In this document: positions 1 to 7,836 of the stretch, in pieces | Position numbering within the stretch: position 1 is the stretch's first letter | Layout of the letters: each line of letters begins with the position of its first letter | NCBI RefSeq assembly: GCF_034932365.1 | Contig: NZ_JAYGHR010000075.1 | Coordinates: 1 to 64,000, forward strand | Length of the DNA: 64,000 nucleotides | Direction of reading: 5' to 3' | Source of the DNA: Capilliphycus robustus | GTDB lineage: Bacteria > Cyanobacteriota > Cyanobacteriia > Cyanobacteriales > Microcoleaceae | Translations under genes and position numbers: made by a program | The notes under the pieces: generated by a model | The model's input: only the letters and a program-made list of their open reading frames with translations | Database searches by the model: none | What the model was told of the DNA's origin: nothing

Positions 1-84
1 ACGCGCACATCCAAAGTGTTGAGCTAACACCTGGATTTGCTCGTCCGTAGGGTATAGACTGACTTTTACCGCTTGTCGCTTCAT
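1..84 (-). CDS. tnpB: TnpB (IS200/IS605 OrfB) N-terminus, partial
   Basis: Reading leftward from an ATG at 84, the first 28 codons are open to the window edge. They begin MKRQAVKVSLYPTDEQ and continue into AQHFGCAR, the usual N-terminal signature of IS200/IS605-family OrfB/TnpB proteins (K-x-x-L-Y-P-T-x-E-Q followed by G-x-x-R). A good Shine-Dalgarno sequence (GGAGG) lies eight bases upstream of the ATG. TnpB proteins are RNA-guided DNA nucleases carried by these transposons. Only the N-terminus is inside the window, so neither the RuvC residues nor completeness can be judged. It is a different copy from the complete tnpB near 42-43 kb, whose N-terminal sequence differs. Confidence 0.85.
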   Translation of the reverse strand, partial: MKRQAVKVSLYPTDEQIQVLAQHFGCAR

Positions 85-339
85 CTAAACTCCTCCAAAT
101 ATCGACCTATTACTATTATATATATATATTACAGTAACGTTATTCTGCAAATATTTGGCGACTCCTGATATAGCAGAGAAAGAGTTGATTAGGACACTGT
201 TTTTCTGTCAAATCCTTTTATGATAAAGGTTTCAATTCTGTCTCCTGTCTCGGTGTCTCCTGATTTCTGCTATATATCTCTTTCCTCGCCTTACGGCATT
301 GGTCGGAGATACAATCGTCGCCGCCCGCCTTATATCCCG

Positions 340-368
340 CCACTGATTCGGAGTACCGAATTCAGTGG
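340..368. repeat. Long hairpin between tnpB and the LOG gene
   Basis: The only notable structure in the gene-free stretch 85-405 is this nested inverted repeat. CCACTGA pairs with TCAGTGG, enclosing TTCGG paired with CCGAA around a four-base loop, with one unpaired T. An AT run (about 115-130) also lies upstream of tnpB. IS200/IS605 elements end in imperfect palindromes, so this may be the left end of the element whose tnpB starts at 84. It lacks a T run and is therefore not an obvious terminator for the LOG gene. The assignment to the IS end is inference. Confidence 0.4.
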
Positions 369-405
369 GGGACTTACGGCGAATCAGTTAACGGTTGAAC
401 TCAGC

Positions 406-1473
406 TTATTTTTGTTCGGGGTGAGAGGTTGCCGGTGTTGTCGCTCCCAAGGTATTAATAGCGGAAATGAGCTGATACAATCGTCCGATATCGAGTTGAT
501 TAAAATGCAGCACCAAACGGGGTAAATGTTCGGTTTCATCTCCGGCTTCTGCGGCTAAGGCTAGAGATTTTTCAATTTTGCCTTGAACGAGGATATCACT
601 AAACTCGGTATTGAGTTTTTCGAGAGCATCATCCGATAACTCAGATTTGAGGCGAATTACCAGCAGTTCCTGCACATAGCGACTGGAGTGATAAACCCGA
701 TAAAAATCTGAGATGGCTTTACAAGCGGTTTCAATGTTATCGGTAATCGTGTAAATACTGGGATCATCGCGTGAGATTAATCGCCGTCGCAGCAATTGTT
801 TTTCGACAAAGGCGTGCCAATCATGCCAATAATCCCCACCGGGATGATCAATTAAAACCAAGGGTGACGGGCCGAATTTTCCGGTTTGGGCTAAAGTTAA
901 GCACTCAAAGGTTTCATCAAGGGTACCAAATCCCCCAGGAAACATGGCTAAAGCATCGCTTTCCCGCAGAAAAAACAGTTTGCGGGTAAAAAAGTATTTA
1001 AAGTTGATTAGTTTGCGATCGCCTTCGATGAAGGGATTGGAGGATTGCTCAAAGGGAAGCTGAATGTTCAAACCAAAGGAGTGTTCAGCACTAGCGCCTT
1101 CATTTCCGGCTTGCATAATTCCGCCCCCAGCGCCTGTGAGAACCATAAAGCCTTGTTGAGTGACGCAACGGGCAAAATCCGCCGCCATTTGATATTCTTC
1201 GGCTTCTGGTGAAGTTCGCGCCGAACCAAAGATCGATATTTTGCGAACGTGGCGATAGGGATAAAAGATTTGGAAGCCTCGTTCGAGATCTAACAGTGAG
1301 GCTGAGAGAATTTTCCAGTCTAGGGTGTCAAATTCTTCTCCTGCCATGCGAACGACACTAGAGAGCGATCGCGAAATCCATTTTTCATGCTTCAAGCTCG
1401 GAAGCTGTTGAATCAGTTGCAACAATTCGGCTTGCAGAGAATCGGTCGTCAGGCTAGTTCCGGAGGAATCCAT
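406..1473 (-). CDS. LOG-family protein (Rossmann-fold nucleotide-binding, TIGR00730-like)
   Basis: About 355 residues from the preferred ATG at 1473. The open frame extends 21 codons further upstream, but that extension does not look like the conserved N-terminus. The family hallmark PGGFGTLDE is present at about residues 179-187, preceded by a glycine-rich TGAGGGIM segment typical of the nucleotide-binding fold. LOG proteins hydrolyse nucleotide monophosphates to free bases (cytokinin activation in plants) and were formerly mislabelled lysine decarboxylases. The ~85-residue N-terminal helical extension before the Rossmann core fits the long cyanobacterial subtype. It lies downstream of and co-directional with trxA (127 bp gap). 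The precise substrate is not known. Confidence 0.85.
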   Translation of the reverse strand: MDSSGTSLTTDSLQAELLQLIQQLPSLKHEKWISRSLSSVVRMAGEEFDTLDWKILSASLLDLERGFQIFYPYRHVRKISIFGSARTSPEAEEYQMAADFARCVTQQGFMVLTGAGGGIMQAGNEGASAEHSFGLNIQLPFEQSSNPFIEGDRKLINFKYFFTRKLFFLRESDALAMFPGGFGTLDETFECLTLAQTGKFGPSPLVLIDHPGGDYWHDWHAFVEKQLLRRRLISRDDPSIYTITDNIETACKAISDFYRVYHSSRYVQELLVIRLKSELSDDALEKLNTEFSDILVQGKIEKSLALAAEAGDETEHLPRLVLHFNQLDIGRLYQLISAINTLGATTPATSHPEQK

Positions 1474-1600
1474 ACAGTTTTCCAAACAAACAACGATGAC
1501 GCGCCCCAGACTTATAGTTCTAAGGCGCGACCCCATGTAGTAGCTCTTAAGAACTCAGACTTGCTTTACCTCATGGCTACACGCCTATATGTTTTGAACA

Positions 1601-1924
1601 TTAAAGGTGTTTTTCTAAAGTTTTCGCCAGTGTCGTTTTGGGAACCGCACCGACCACCATATCCACTCTCTGACCTCCTTTGAAAATCATCAAGGTGGGG
1701 ATACTGCGAATTCCGTACTGCTTGGCGATGTTGGGATTCTCATCTGTATTGAGTTTTACCACTTTGAGTTGGCCTGCAAACTGTTGGGCTATTTCCTCAA
1801 CGACGGGTGCCACCATGCGGCAAGGGCCGCACCAAGGTGCCCAAAAATCTACTAATACGGGCACCTCGCTTTCTAGCACTTCCTTAATGAAACTAGCATC
1901 TGTAACTTGGGGGGCTGCTGACAT
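1601..1924 (-). CDS. trxA: Thioredoxin (m-type)
   Basis: A 107-residue single-domain thioredoxin, the normal length for the family. The active site WCGPC is present, with cysteines 32 and 35 inside VDFWAPWCGPC, and the cis-proline loop appears as SIPT. It reduces disulphides of cytosolic targets using electrons from thioredoxin reductase or ferredoxin-thioredoxin reductase. There is no signal peptide, so it acts in the cytoplasm. The sequence resembles the m-type thioredoxins of cyanobacteria and chloroplasts. It is followed on the same strand by the LOG-family gene. Confidence 0.97.
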   Translation of the reverse strand: MSAAPQVTDASFIKEVLESEVPVLVDFWAPWCGPCRMVAPVVEEIAQQFAGQLKVVKLNTDENPNIAKQYGIRSIPTLMIFKGGQRVDMVVGAVPKTTLAKTLEKHL

Positions 1925-2104
1925 GCCTAAAAATCCTTATACACGTCGTACATTTTAACTTTCCTTGCGCTCACACAAGGCGGAGCCGAACTTAAATATC
2001 TGCTTTCTTGAGATTACCATTCTCAGGCGCAGTTGATTGTTATTCTCTCCGAATTGCTTGGGGCAGGTTTGGCAAGGATACGTGATCGCAACAGAAACTG
2101 TTAC

Positions 2105-2580
2105 TACACCTAGCCTCAATTAGCTATAGCCATCGTGGGGGAATCCAATCTTGTGTTCCTCCTGATGGCTCTCCAAGTATTTGGAAAACTTGGGGTTGGC
2201 AACTTTGACGTTCCTCGCCGTCAAACGGACGAGGATTCTTAGTTCAACGATAGAACTTTTCTTTCCCAACACTTGGTTAGAAAACAAAGCGGTTCCCGTC
2301 TTTACCAAGCGTACTAGAATACTGATTACTCAGTCTAGTGTTCCGCCGCGCTCCGACGTACTGAAGGGTTTTTGAAGTTTGCACCTTGAGCAATTAATCA
2401 AACCCTATTCGGGAATAGAGCTATGTTTATAGTGGTTCTTGCCACCCACTCGCTCTCCTAACTTTGGCTTTTCAAGTACACAGAGGCTAGCACTCAATGG
2501 TAGCTTGTGGAAGAGGAAGCAAACTTTCGATGCCAATTTGATTCTACCAAGATGTTGCACTAATTTTCAATTCGGTGACT
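2105..2580 (-). ncRNA. Candidate structured RNA or mobile-RNA remnant in the trxA-guaB3 gap
   Basis: The 1.1 kb between trxA and guaB3 (1925-3003) has no convincing protein gene but is rich in hairpins. On the minus strand these include: an ACTAG-ACTGA stem with a GTAA (GNRA-type) tetraloop pairing TCAGT and CTAGT at 2313-2339; a CCTCG/CGAGG stem with an inner CCGT/ACGG at 2213-2234; CTATT/AATAG at about 2405-2419; and GTGG/CCAC at about 2432-2445. A further CCGCC/GGCGG pair lies near 2830-2855. Stable stems closed by a GNRA loop suggest a folded RNA. One candidate is the HEARO/omega RNA of IscB-type elements, which often occurs without its ORF in cyanobacteria. That identification is a guess, and strand and limits are approximate. 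Confidence 0.3.
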
Positions 2581-3003
2581 CCGTTGAGTGAACGGTAAGA
2601 CTTGATAGTTATTGGGGTTAGTATATTTTACTCCAGATTTGGACGATTAATCTCTGTATATGAATTACAGATTTCTTGAGTAAAGACTTGCATCAATCAA
2701 CAGGGTATGCTTATCTTAAGAGCAGGATCACTTGTTTTGTGGGCTTATCGAACGTTTTTCCGGCCGGATTAACTCATGTTGTAGATTGTTCTGGACTTCT
2801 GCCGCTAAGGCTTGATGAAGTCATAAGAAACCGCCCGAACAATAGTCCAGGCGGAGTGTGGTGTGAGGAGTGAACGGAAACATACGTCTCCGCTTTCTCT
2901 ATTGTTACATTTTCTTCCAAATAATTCCAGTCGATCAACCCTAATTTTTACGACAAATTAACAAGTTTTGTCAAGGGGTCGTGGGACAGAGGGTAAAAAC
3001 CCT

Positions 3004-4167
3004 CTATTTACCCATCCCGAGTTGTTGAGCTTTTTGATAAACTTTTCCTTCGGTGAGCAAGGAAGGGGCGATGACGACTTCTACTTGTTGCATCTCCCGA
3101 ATGTTCTTGGCTCCTAGAGTTCCCATGCTGGTTTTCAAGGCGCCTAAGAGGTTATGAGTGCCATCGTCTAATTGAGCTGGCCCTCGTAAGATTTGCTCTA
3201 ATGTTCCTGTCGTCCCAACTCGAATCCGAGTTCCCCGAGGCAAGACAGGACTCGGCGTTGCCATTCCCCAGTGAAAGCCATCTCCGGGGGCTTCTGCTGC
3301 CCGTGCAAAGGGTGAACCAATCATTACCCCATCAGCCCCACAGGCAATACATTTACAGATATCTCCTCCTGTAATTAAACCGCCATCGGCAATCACCGGA
3401 ACATAACGGCCTGTTTCTTGATAATAATCTTCTCGGGCGGCTGCACAGTCAGCGACGGCTGTTGCTTGGGGTACACCCACGCCTAAAACGCCGCGAGAGG
3501 TACAAGCAGCACCTGGCCCAATTCCCACCAACACGCCAGCAGCCCCAGCTTTCATTAAATTCAGTGTGACTTCGTAGGTGACGCAATTTCCCAAAATCAC
3601 AGGCATGGGCATCTCTTGACAAAACTGATGTAAGTCAAGAGGGGTTACAGACTCGGCTGACAGAAACGCAGTTGAAACAACCGTCGCCTGTACAAAAAAT
3701 AAATCCGCCCCGGCTTCCGCGACTATTTTGCCATATTTGAGCGCTCCGGCGGGTGTTGCACTGACTGCGGCAATTCCACCTTGGGACTTAATTTGCTCAA
3801 TCCGTGTTTTAATCAGTTCTGGTTGGATCGGTTCAGCATAGAGTTGCTGCATCAAGGAAACAAACTCGGTCTTGTCAACGGATGCAATTTGCTTTAAAAC
3901 GGGTTCGGGGTCTTGATAACGAGTTTGAACCCCCTCTAAGTTCAACACGCCTAGCGCCCCTAATTGGCTGAGGAGAACGGCCATTTTGACATCGACGACT
4001 CCATCCATTGCACTGGCAATAATCGGGATTTCTCGTTCTATTCCGCCAATTGTCCATTGAGTATCCGCTAAACCGGGGTCAAGGGTGCGTGTTCCGGGAA
4101 CTAAGGCGATTTCGTCAATACCGTAGGCTCTGCGGGCTGTTTTGCCTCGCCCAATGTTAATATCCAC
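3004..4167 (-). CDS. guaB3: GuaB3-type IMP dehydrogenase family protein
   Basis: 387 residues from a GTG start at 4167. An upstream TTG at 4185 would add six residues, but the GTG gives the conserved start (Met-Asp-Ile-x-Ile-Gly-Arg-Gly-Lys) and has GGGGA at proper spacing. The barrel carries the IMPDH catalytic loop GPGAACTSR, with the nucleophilic cysteine near residue 222, the phosphate-binding IADGGL segment and a G-x-x-I-G-S-P-F element. No CBS (Bateman) domains interrupt the barrel, which distinguishes GuaB3 from canonical GuaB. The family oxidises IMP to XMP with NAD+, the committed step to GMP. No other purine genes are nearby. The downstream gap to trxA holds the candidate structured RNA. 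Confidence 0.88.
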   Translation of the reverse strand: MDINIGRGKTARRAYGIDEIALVPGTRTLDPGLADTQWTIGGIEREIPIIASAMDGVVDVKMAVLLSQLGALGVLNLEGVQTRYQDPEPVLKQIASVDKTEFVSLMQQLYAEPIQPELIKTRIEQIKSQGGIAAVSATPAGALKYGKIVAEAGADLFFVQATVVSTAFLSAESVTPLDLHQFCQEMPMPVILGNCVTYEVTLNLMKAGAAGVLVGIGPGAACTSRGVLGVGVPQATAVADCAAAREDYYQETGRYVPVIADGGLITGGDICKCIACGADGVMIGSPFARAAEAPGDGFHWGMATPSPVLPRGTRIRVGTTGTLEQILRGPAQLDDGTHNLLGALKTSMGTLGAKNIREMQQVEVVIAPSLLTEGKVYQKAQQLGMGK

Positions 4168-4310
4168 TTGAACTTTTCCCCGCAACTGTAGTATGCTCTG
4201 TTGACTTCAATTTTATAAAATATCCCTTGATTTTAATTGATATTAAGCTAAATTATCTCTCACTGAGGGAACCTATCGCCAATTAATCGCCGTAATATTT
4301 TCCCAAACTC

Positions 4311-5693
4311 TCAAACTCCGATGATTCCTTGGGCTTCGAGAACTTTTGCCACTCGTAGAATTAAAGCTTCGTTGTGCGGTGCGGCAATAATTTGCACGCC
4401 TAAAGGCAGTTGACCTAAATGTTTTACCGGAACTGATAAAACGGGTAAACCAATAAACGAAAGCGGTTGAGTATATAACCCTAAATGGGGACGCACTAAC
4501 AATTCTTCGCCGCCGATGTTGATCTTTTCTTGACCGATTTTGGGTGCAACACAAGGCGTTGTTGGGGCTAACAGAATATCGACTTTCTGAAAGATTTCCT
4601 GCACCTGCTGTTGATACCAACGGCGAAATCGTTGGGCTTGATTATACCATGTTGCTGGAATTAATGCACCTGCTAAAAATCGATCTCGGGTGGCTGGATC
4701 AAAGTCTGGCGATCGCGATCGCAAATTTGCTAAATGGAAATGACTCCCTTCACAAGCGGTAATGATATAGGCTGCTGCTTTCGCCCGATGAGTTTCGGGT
4801 ATTGTGATCTGTTGAGTGACGTTTAACGCCTTTGCCACTGCGGCTACTACTTCAAAGACTTCTGGTTCTCCAGTTTCGGCGAAATATCCTTCTAAAACGG
4901 CTATTTTAACCCCTTCTATTCCGGCGTCTAACTCGGGTAAACTGAGTTCAGGCGGACGTTTTGTGCAAACGGGATCGCGTTCATCTGCTCCTTGTACAAT
5001 ATCATAAATTGTCGCTAGATCTCGCAGCGATCGCGCCATAAAGCCGATATGATCCAAACTACTTGAAAAAGGGAAAACTCCCGCCCGTGATAAGCGCCCA
5101 TAAGTCGGTTTCAAGCCCAAGACGCCACATAAAGCTGCCGGAACCCGGATCGAACCATTTGTATCACTTCCGAGGGTAAACGGTACCAAACCTGCGGCGA
5201 CAGAAGCGGCTGAACCTCCTGAAGAACCGCCTGAAATTCGAGTAATATCGTGGGGGTTTGGTGTCGCCCCATAATGAGAATTTTCGGTAACAAACCCGTA
5301 GGCGTATTCATCCATATTTAGCGCCCCAATAATAATCGCGCCTGCTTGTTTGAGGCGTTGAATAGCGGTGGCGTCATGGGTAGCGGGTGGGTTTTCTCGG
5401 TTAATTTTTGAGCCGGCTAATGTTGTTATTCCAGTGATATCAAATAAGTTTTTGACGGCAAAAGGAACACCTGCTAAAGCGCCCGGATCTTCTCCTTTGC
5501 TGATCGCTTGATCAAGGGCTTTAGCTTGGGCGATCGCTTGTTCTGATAGGATGCTTGTAAAACAGTTTATTGTCGGATTTTGTTGATAAATTTCGCTGAG
5601 AACTTCTGTACAAACCTCTGAGGCGGAACGTTCACCTGTTCTGACTGCATTAGAGATGTTGACAGCATCGGTTTGTTTGAGATCCAAAGACAT
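4311..5693 (-). CDS. Amidase-signature enzyme, AtzE-like amidohydrolase
   Basis: 460 residues, full length for the amidase-signature family. The Ser-cisSer-Lys triad is visible: Lys81 in FAVKNLFD, Ser157 in GGSSGGSAAS, and the nucleophile Ser181 in GSDTNGSIRVP. The best fit is the AtzE subgroup, because the upstream gene encodes a small DUF4089 protein like AtzG, the obligate partner of 1-carboxybiuret hydrolase AtzE. AtzE hydrolyses 1-carboxybiuret in cyanuric-acid breakdown, and relatives act in purine-ring catabolism. The two genes are 25 bp apart and surely co-transcribed. Which substrate is used here cannot be told, since no cyanuric-acid hydrolase or allophanate hydrolase gene is in the window. 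Confidence 0.85.
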   Translation of the reverse strand: MSLDLKQTDAVNISNAVRTGERSASEVCTEVLSEIYQQNPTINCFTSILSEQAIAQAKALDQAISKGEDPGALAGVPFAVKNLFDITGITTLAGSKINRENPPATHDATAIQRLKQAGAIIIGALNMDEYAYGFVTENSHYGATPNPHDITRISGGSSGGSAASVAAGLVPFTLGSDTNGSIRVPAALCGVLGLKPTYGRLSRAGVFPFSSSLDHIGFMARSLRDLATIYDIVQGADERDPVCTKRPPELSLPELDAGIEGVKIAVLEGYFAETGEPEVFEVVAAVAKALNVTQQITIPETHRAKAAAYIITACEGSHFHLANLRSRSPDFDPATRDRFLAGALIPATWYNQAQRFRRWYQQQVQEIFQKVDILLAPTTPCVAPKIGQEKINIGGEELLVRPHLGLYTQPLSFIGLPVLSVPVKHLGQLPLGVQIIAAPHNEALILRVAKVLEAQGIIGV

Positions 5694-5718
5694 TTTGATT
5701 GAATAGACTGAAGAATGA

Positions 5719-5925
5719 TTATAAATTAGGGGTTGAGTCGATTTTCCAATCGGGATTAAATACTGGGGCTATTTCTATTTTATCGCTTAAGGGAAATTCG
5801 GTGATCAGTTGTGCGATCGCTGCAATTCGTTCTAAATTAGAAATTACAGCTTCACGGTATTCTGGGTTAATGGGTAAGTCAATCAGTTGAGCGGTTTGAG
5901 AAACGTATTCTGAAATATTATTCAT
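5719..5925 (-). CDS. AtzG-like small subunit (DUF4089)
   Basis: 68 residues, all helical in appearance. It shows the DUF4089 pattern: a short N-terminal helix, L-x-L-P-I-x-P-E-Y-R, then NLERIAAIAQLITEFPL and a C-terminal APVFNP motif. In the cyanuric-acid pathway AtzG forms a heterotetramer with AtzE and is needed for its stability. Here it immediately precedes the AtzE-like gene on the same strand (25 bp gap), the same order as in known atzG-atzE pairs. The length is typical for the family. Function as an amidase subunit is inferred from homology and context. Confidence 0.85.
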   Translation of the reverse strand: MNNISEYVSQTAQLIDLPINPEYREAVISNLERIAAIAQLITEFPLSDKIEIAPVFNPDWKIDSTPNL

Positions 5926-5980
5926 TTTTTTTGAGTTGAGTATTTTTGTTAGAAGTTGTCAAAAACTGTTGATTTGAAAG

Positions 5981-6023
5981 AGATATCCAGCTAGGCTTCT
6001 TATTTCTAGAGATATCCAGCTAG
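5981..6023. repeat. Short direct repeat in the 5926-6335 gap
   Basis: The 14-base word AGATATCCAGCTAG occurs at 5981-5994 and again at 6010-6023, 15 bases apart. The rest of the 410-base gap between the AtzG-like gene and the P-loop gene is AT-rich with no convincing ORF. Because the flanking genes diverge, promoters for both must lie here. The repeat could be a binding site or simple duplication. Confidence 0.4.
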
Positions 6024-6335
6024 CGAGACGGTGGCACTATTGTTCTGATTTTCAATAGAAATGCTAGATTTGACACATCCTACAATATTGTGATGTCTTT
6101 TTGTCAAGGGGAAGGTTGACTTATGAATTTTATAACAAATCTTTATCAATGGACTGTATGTTGCATCTATCGATAGTTTAGCTTTTTCTGATGGGGAATT
6201 TAAACCCTTCATTCTCAAAGCAGATGAGAATCTGTGTAAATTTATGTATACTGGAGTGATTAAGAAAAAAAATTTGATGGTGTTAACACTTCAAATTTTC
6301 TGAAAAAAACAAATTAAAATCCGATTTAACTTCAA

Positions 6336-7211
6336 ATGACAATTGAATTAACACAAAAACACTCTGCTTTTAAGTCGTTCAGCTTGGGAGTGGGTTTTGG
6401 TTCATCTGTTCCTCAAGGTTGGCTGAGTCTGGTAACGCAACCTTTACTGATTATTGTCGGTTTAACAGGAGTTGGAAAAAGTACAGTTCTTTCTCATTTA
6501 ACAGAAGAAAGTTCAAATTTTACGCTACTTCCCAACCGACGCACACTAACAGATGAGATTATCATTCCTCAAATGGGGGAAGATGAACAGCGTTTATCCT
6601 ATTTTTGTCGAATTCAACGGTTTAATTATACTCGTCAATATCGCCAAAAGTTTCCGGGTGGAATGGCTCATGTTTTGAGTCAACTTTGGGTAAACCCTCA
6701 ACAGGTAAAAACTCAATTGATTTTTGATGGTTTGCGGGGAAAAGATGAGGTTAGCTTTGCTGTAAAAGCTTTTACTGAAGCTAAATTTATTGTTTTAGAT
6801 GCTCCGAATAAAGTTCGTTTACAGCGAATTTTAAAACGAAATGATGCTTTTGACTCTATTAAAAGCTTTAAGCCTAAGACGGAGAGTAAAAGCATTGATT
6901 TAGATGATTTAACGAGTTTTACTGCGTTGGGAATACCGGAAGCAACCTCTGTATTTAACGCAATGGAAGAACAGGAAATATTAGCCTGGGTTCATCAAGG
7001 GGTTGTGACGGCGGAAGAGTTACAAGAAAAGTTAAAAATTGTGGTGAAAGAACAGCAAAATTATGATTCTGTATCGACTCGGTTAACGTTAGAGGAAATG
7101 GCGTCTGAACGAACGTTAGTCATTGATACAACGGTGTGCAACCCTCAACAAGCGGCTTCTCAAATTCTGTCGTGTTTAAAGGTAAATCAACTGATGTTAT
7201 CTGTAAGTTAA
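6336..7211 (+). CDS. P-loop NTPase of unknown function
   Basis: 291 residues. A Walker A motif GLTGVGKST lies near residues 42-50, after a conserved-looking N-terminal strand. Around residues 120-165 there is an FDGLRG segment and then LDAPNKVRLQRILKRNDAFD, reminiscent of adenylate/shikimate-kinase-like small-molecule kinases (lid and base-binding region). No transmembrane segment or additional domain is visible. It stands alone, ending a few bases before a strong palindrome that separates it from the convergent gene at 7256. I do not recognise a specific function. A nucleoside or sugar kinase-like role is possible but unsupported. Confidence 0.7.
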   Translation: MTIELTQKHSAFKSFSLGVGFGSSVPQGWLSLVTQPLLIIVGLTGVGKSTVLSHLTEESSNFTLLPNRRTLTDEIIIPQMGEDEQRLSYFCRIQRFNYTRQYRQKFPGGMAHVLSQLWVNPQQVKTQLIFDGLRGKDEVSFAVKAFTEAKFIVLDAPNKVRLQRILKRNDAFDSIKSFKPKTESKSIDLDDLTSFTALGIPEATSVFNAMEEQEILAWVHQGVVTAEELQEKLKIVVKEQQNYDSVSTRLTLEEMASERTLVIDTTVCNPQQAASQILSCLKVNQLMLSVS

Positions 7212-7217
7212 ATCCCT

Positions 7218-7250
7218 AGAAACCCGGTTTCTCAGAGAAACCGGGTTTCT
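7218..7250. terminator. Perfect palindrome between convergent genes
   Basis: AGAAACCCGGTTTCTC at 7218-7233 is followed by one base and then its exact reverse complement at 7235-7250. It lies between the convergent stops at 7211 and 7256, so it probably serves as a bidirectional terminator. A half-copy (GAGAAACCGGGTT) occurs near 9731, so it is also a dispersed repeat in this genome. Confidence 0.65.
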
Positions 7251-7255
7251 GTTAC

Positions 7256-7768
7256 TCATGCTTCGTTGAGTTGATTTAATTTTGCTCTTAAATCATCTAA
7301 TCTATCTTCGTTTGTAGATTCTTCTGTAAGATTAGTTGGCTGAGGAGAGAATTCAACTTCAACAGTAACATCTGCTAAATATTGTTCATTAATTTTTAAG
7401 TCCGCCAAAAATCTAACTTTTCCCTCAATCCATTTTGGATTTTCTAAGCTTAAAAGTTTACATTCTATACCTTTAGGTGGAATTACAAAGCGAATATCAG
7501 ACAAATCAAATCTAATAGATTTATCAGTAATAGAAAGCCAGCAATATTGATAAAATAAAAAAGCCATTGAAGCTACAATATCTTGATGATGATGCAACCG
7601 TAAACCCTTGATATTTAAACTACGAGTTTGATGTTGTGAAGTTTCCTCAACTAATTCTTTCAGATTTTGACTCAATAACTCTTTCAGTCTCCCAACAGTA
7701 AATGTATCCTTTTCAAGGATAACAATATCATCATCGCAGTGTAAGCGGCGAAAATTTTCTTCATTCAT
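7256..7768 (-). CDS. Hypothetical protein
   Basis: About 170 residues from the preferred ATG at 7768; the open frame can be extended 13 codons to a TTG at 7807. No family is recognised. The protein has a charged N-terminus, a helical middle with LLSQNLKELVEETSQH, a hydrophobic patch (ASMAFLFYQYCWLS) and an acidic, strand-rich C-terminus with a final helix (RLDDLRAKLNQLNEA). No signal peptide is seen. It converges with the upstream P-loop gene and is divergent from the Amidase_3 gene at 7837 (68 bp apart), so the two share a promoter region. Confidence 0.6.
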   Translation of the reverse strand: MNEENFRRLHCDDDIVILEKDTFTVGRLKELLSQNLKELVEETSQHQTRSLNIKGLRLHHHQDIVASMAFLFYQYCWLSITDKSIRFDLSDIRFVIPPKGIECKLLSLENPKWIEGKVRFLADLKINEQYLADVTVEVEFSPQPTNLTEESTNEDRLDDLRAKLNQLNEA

Positions 7769-7836
7769 GGAAAAACCTGAATTATAATTGATCTTGGCTC
7801 GATACAATTATAAAACGTGAGTGAACGGAAGCAAAA

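Noticed and set aside
2120..2308. 62-codon frame on the minus strand in the trxA-guaB3 gap
   Set aside because: It runs through strong hairpins, has no clear ribosome site and no recognisable domain; treated as part of the candidate structured RNA.
2676..2873. 65-codon plus-strand frame
   Set aside because: No ribosome site or family features, and it overlaps hairpin-forming sequence.
6006..6218. 70-codon minus-strand frame in an intergenic region
   Set aside because: AT-rich composition, contains the direct repeat, no ribosome site; judged random.
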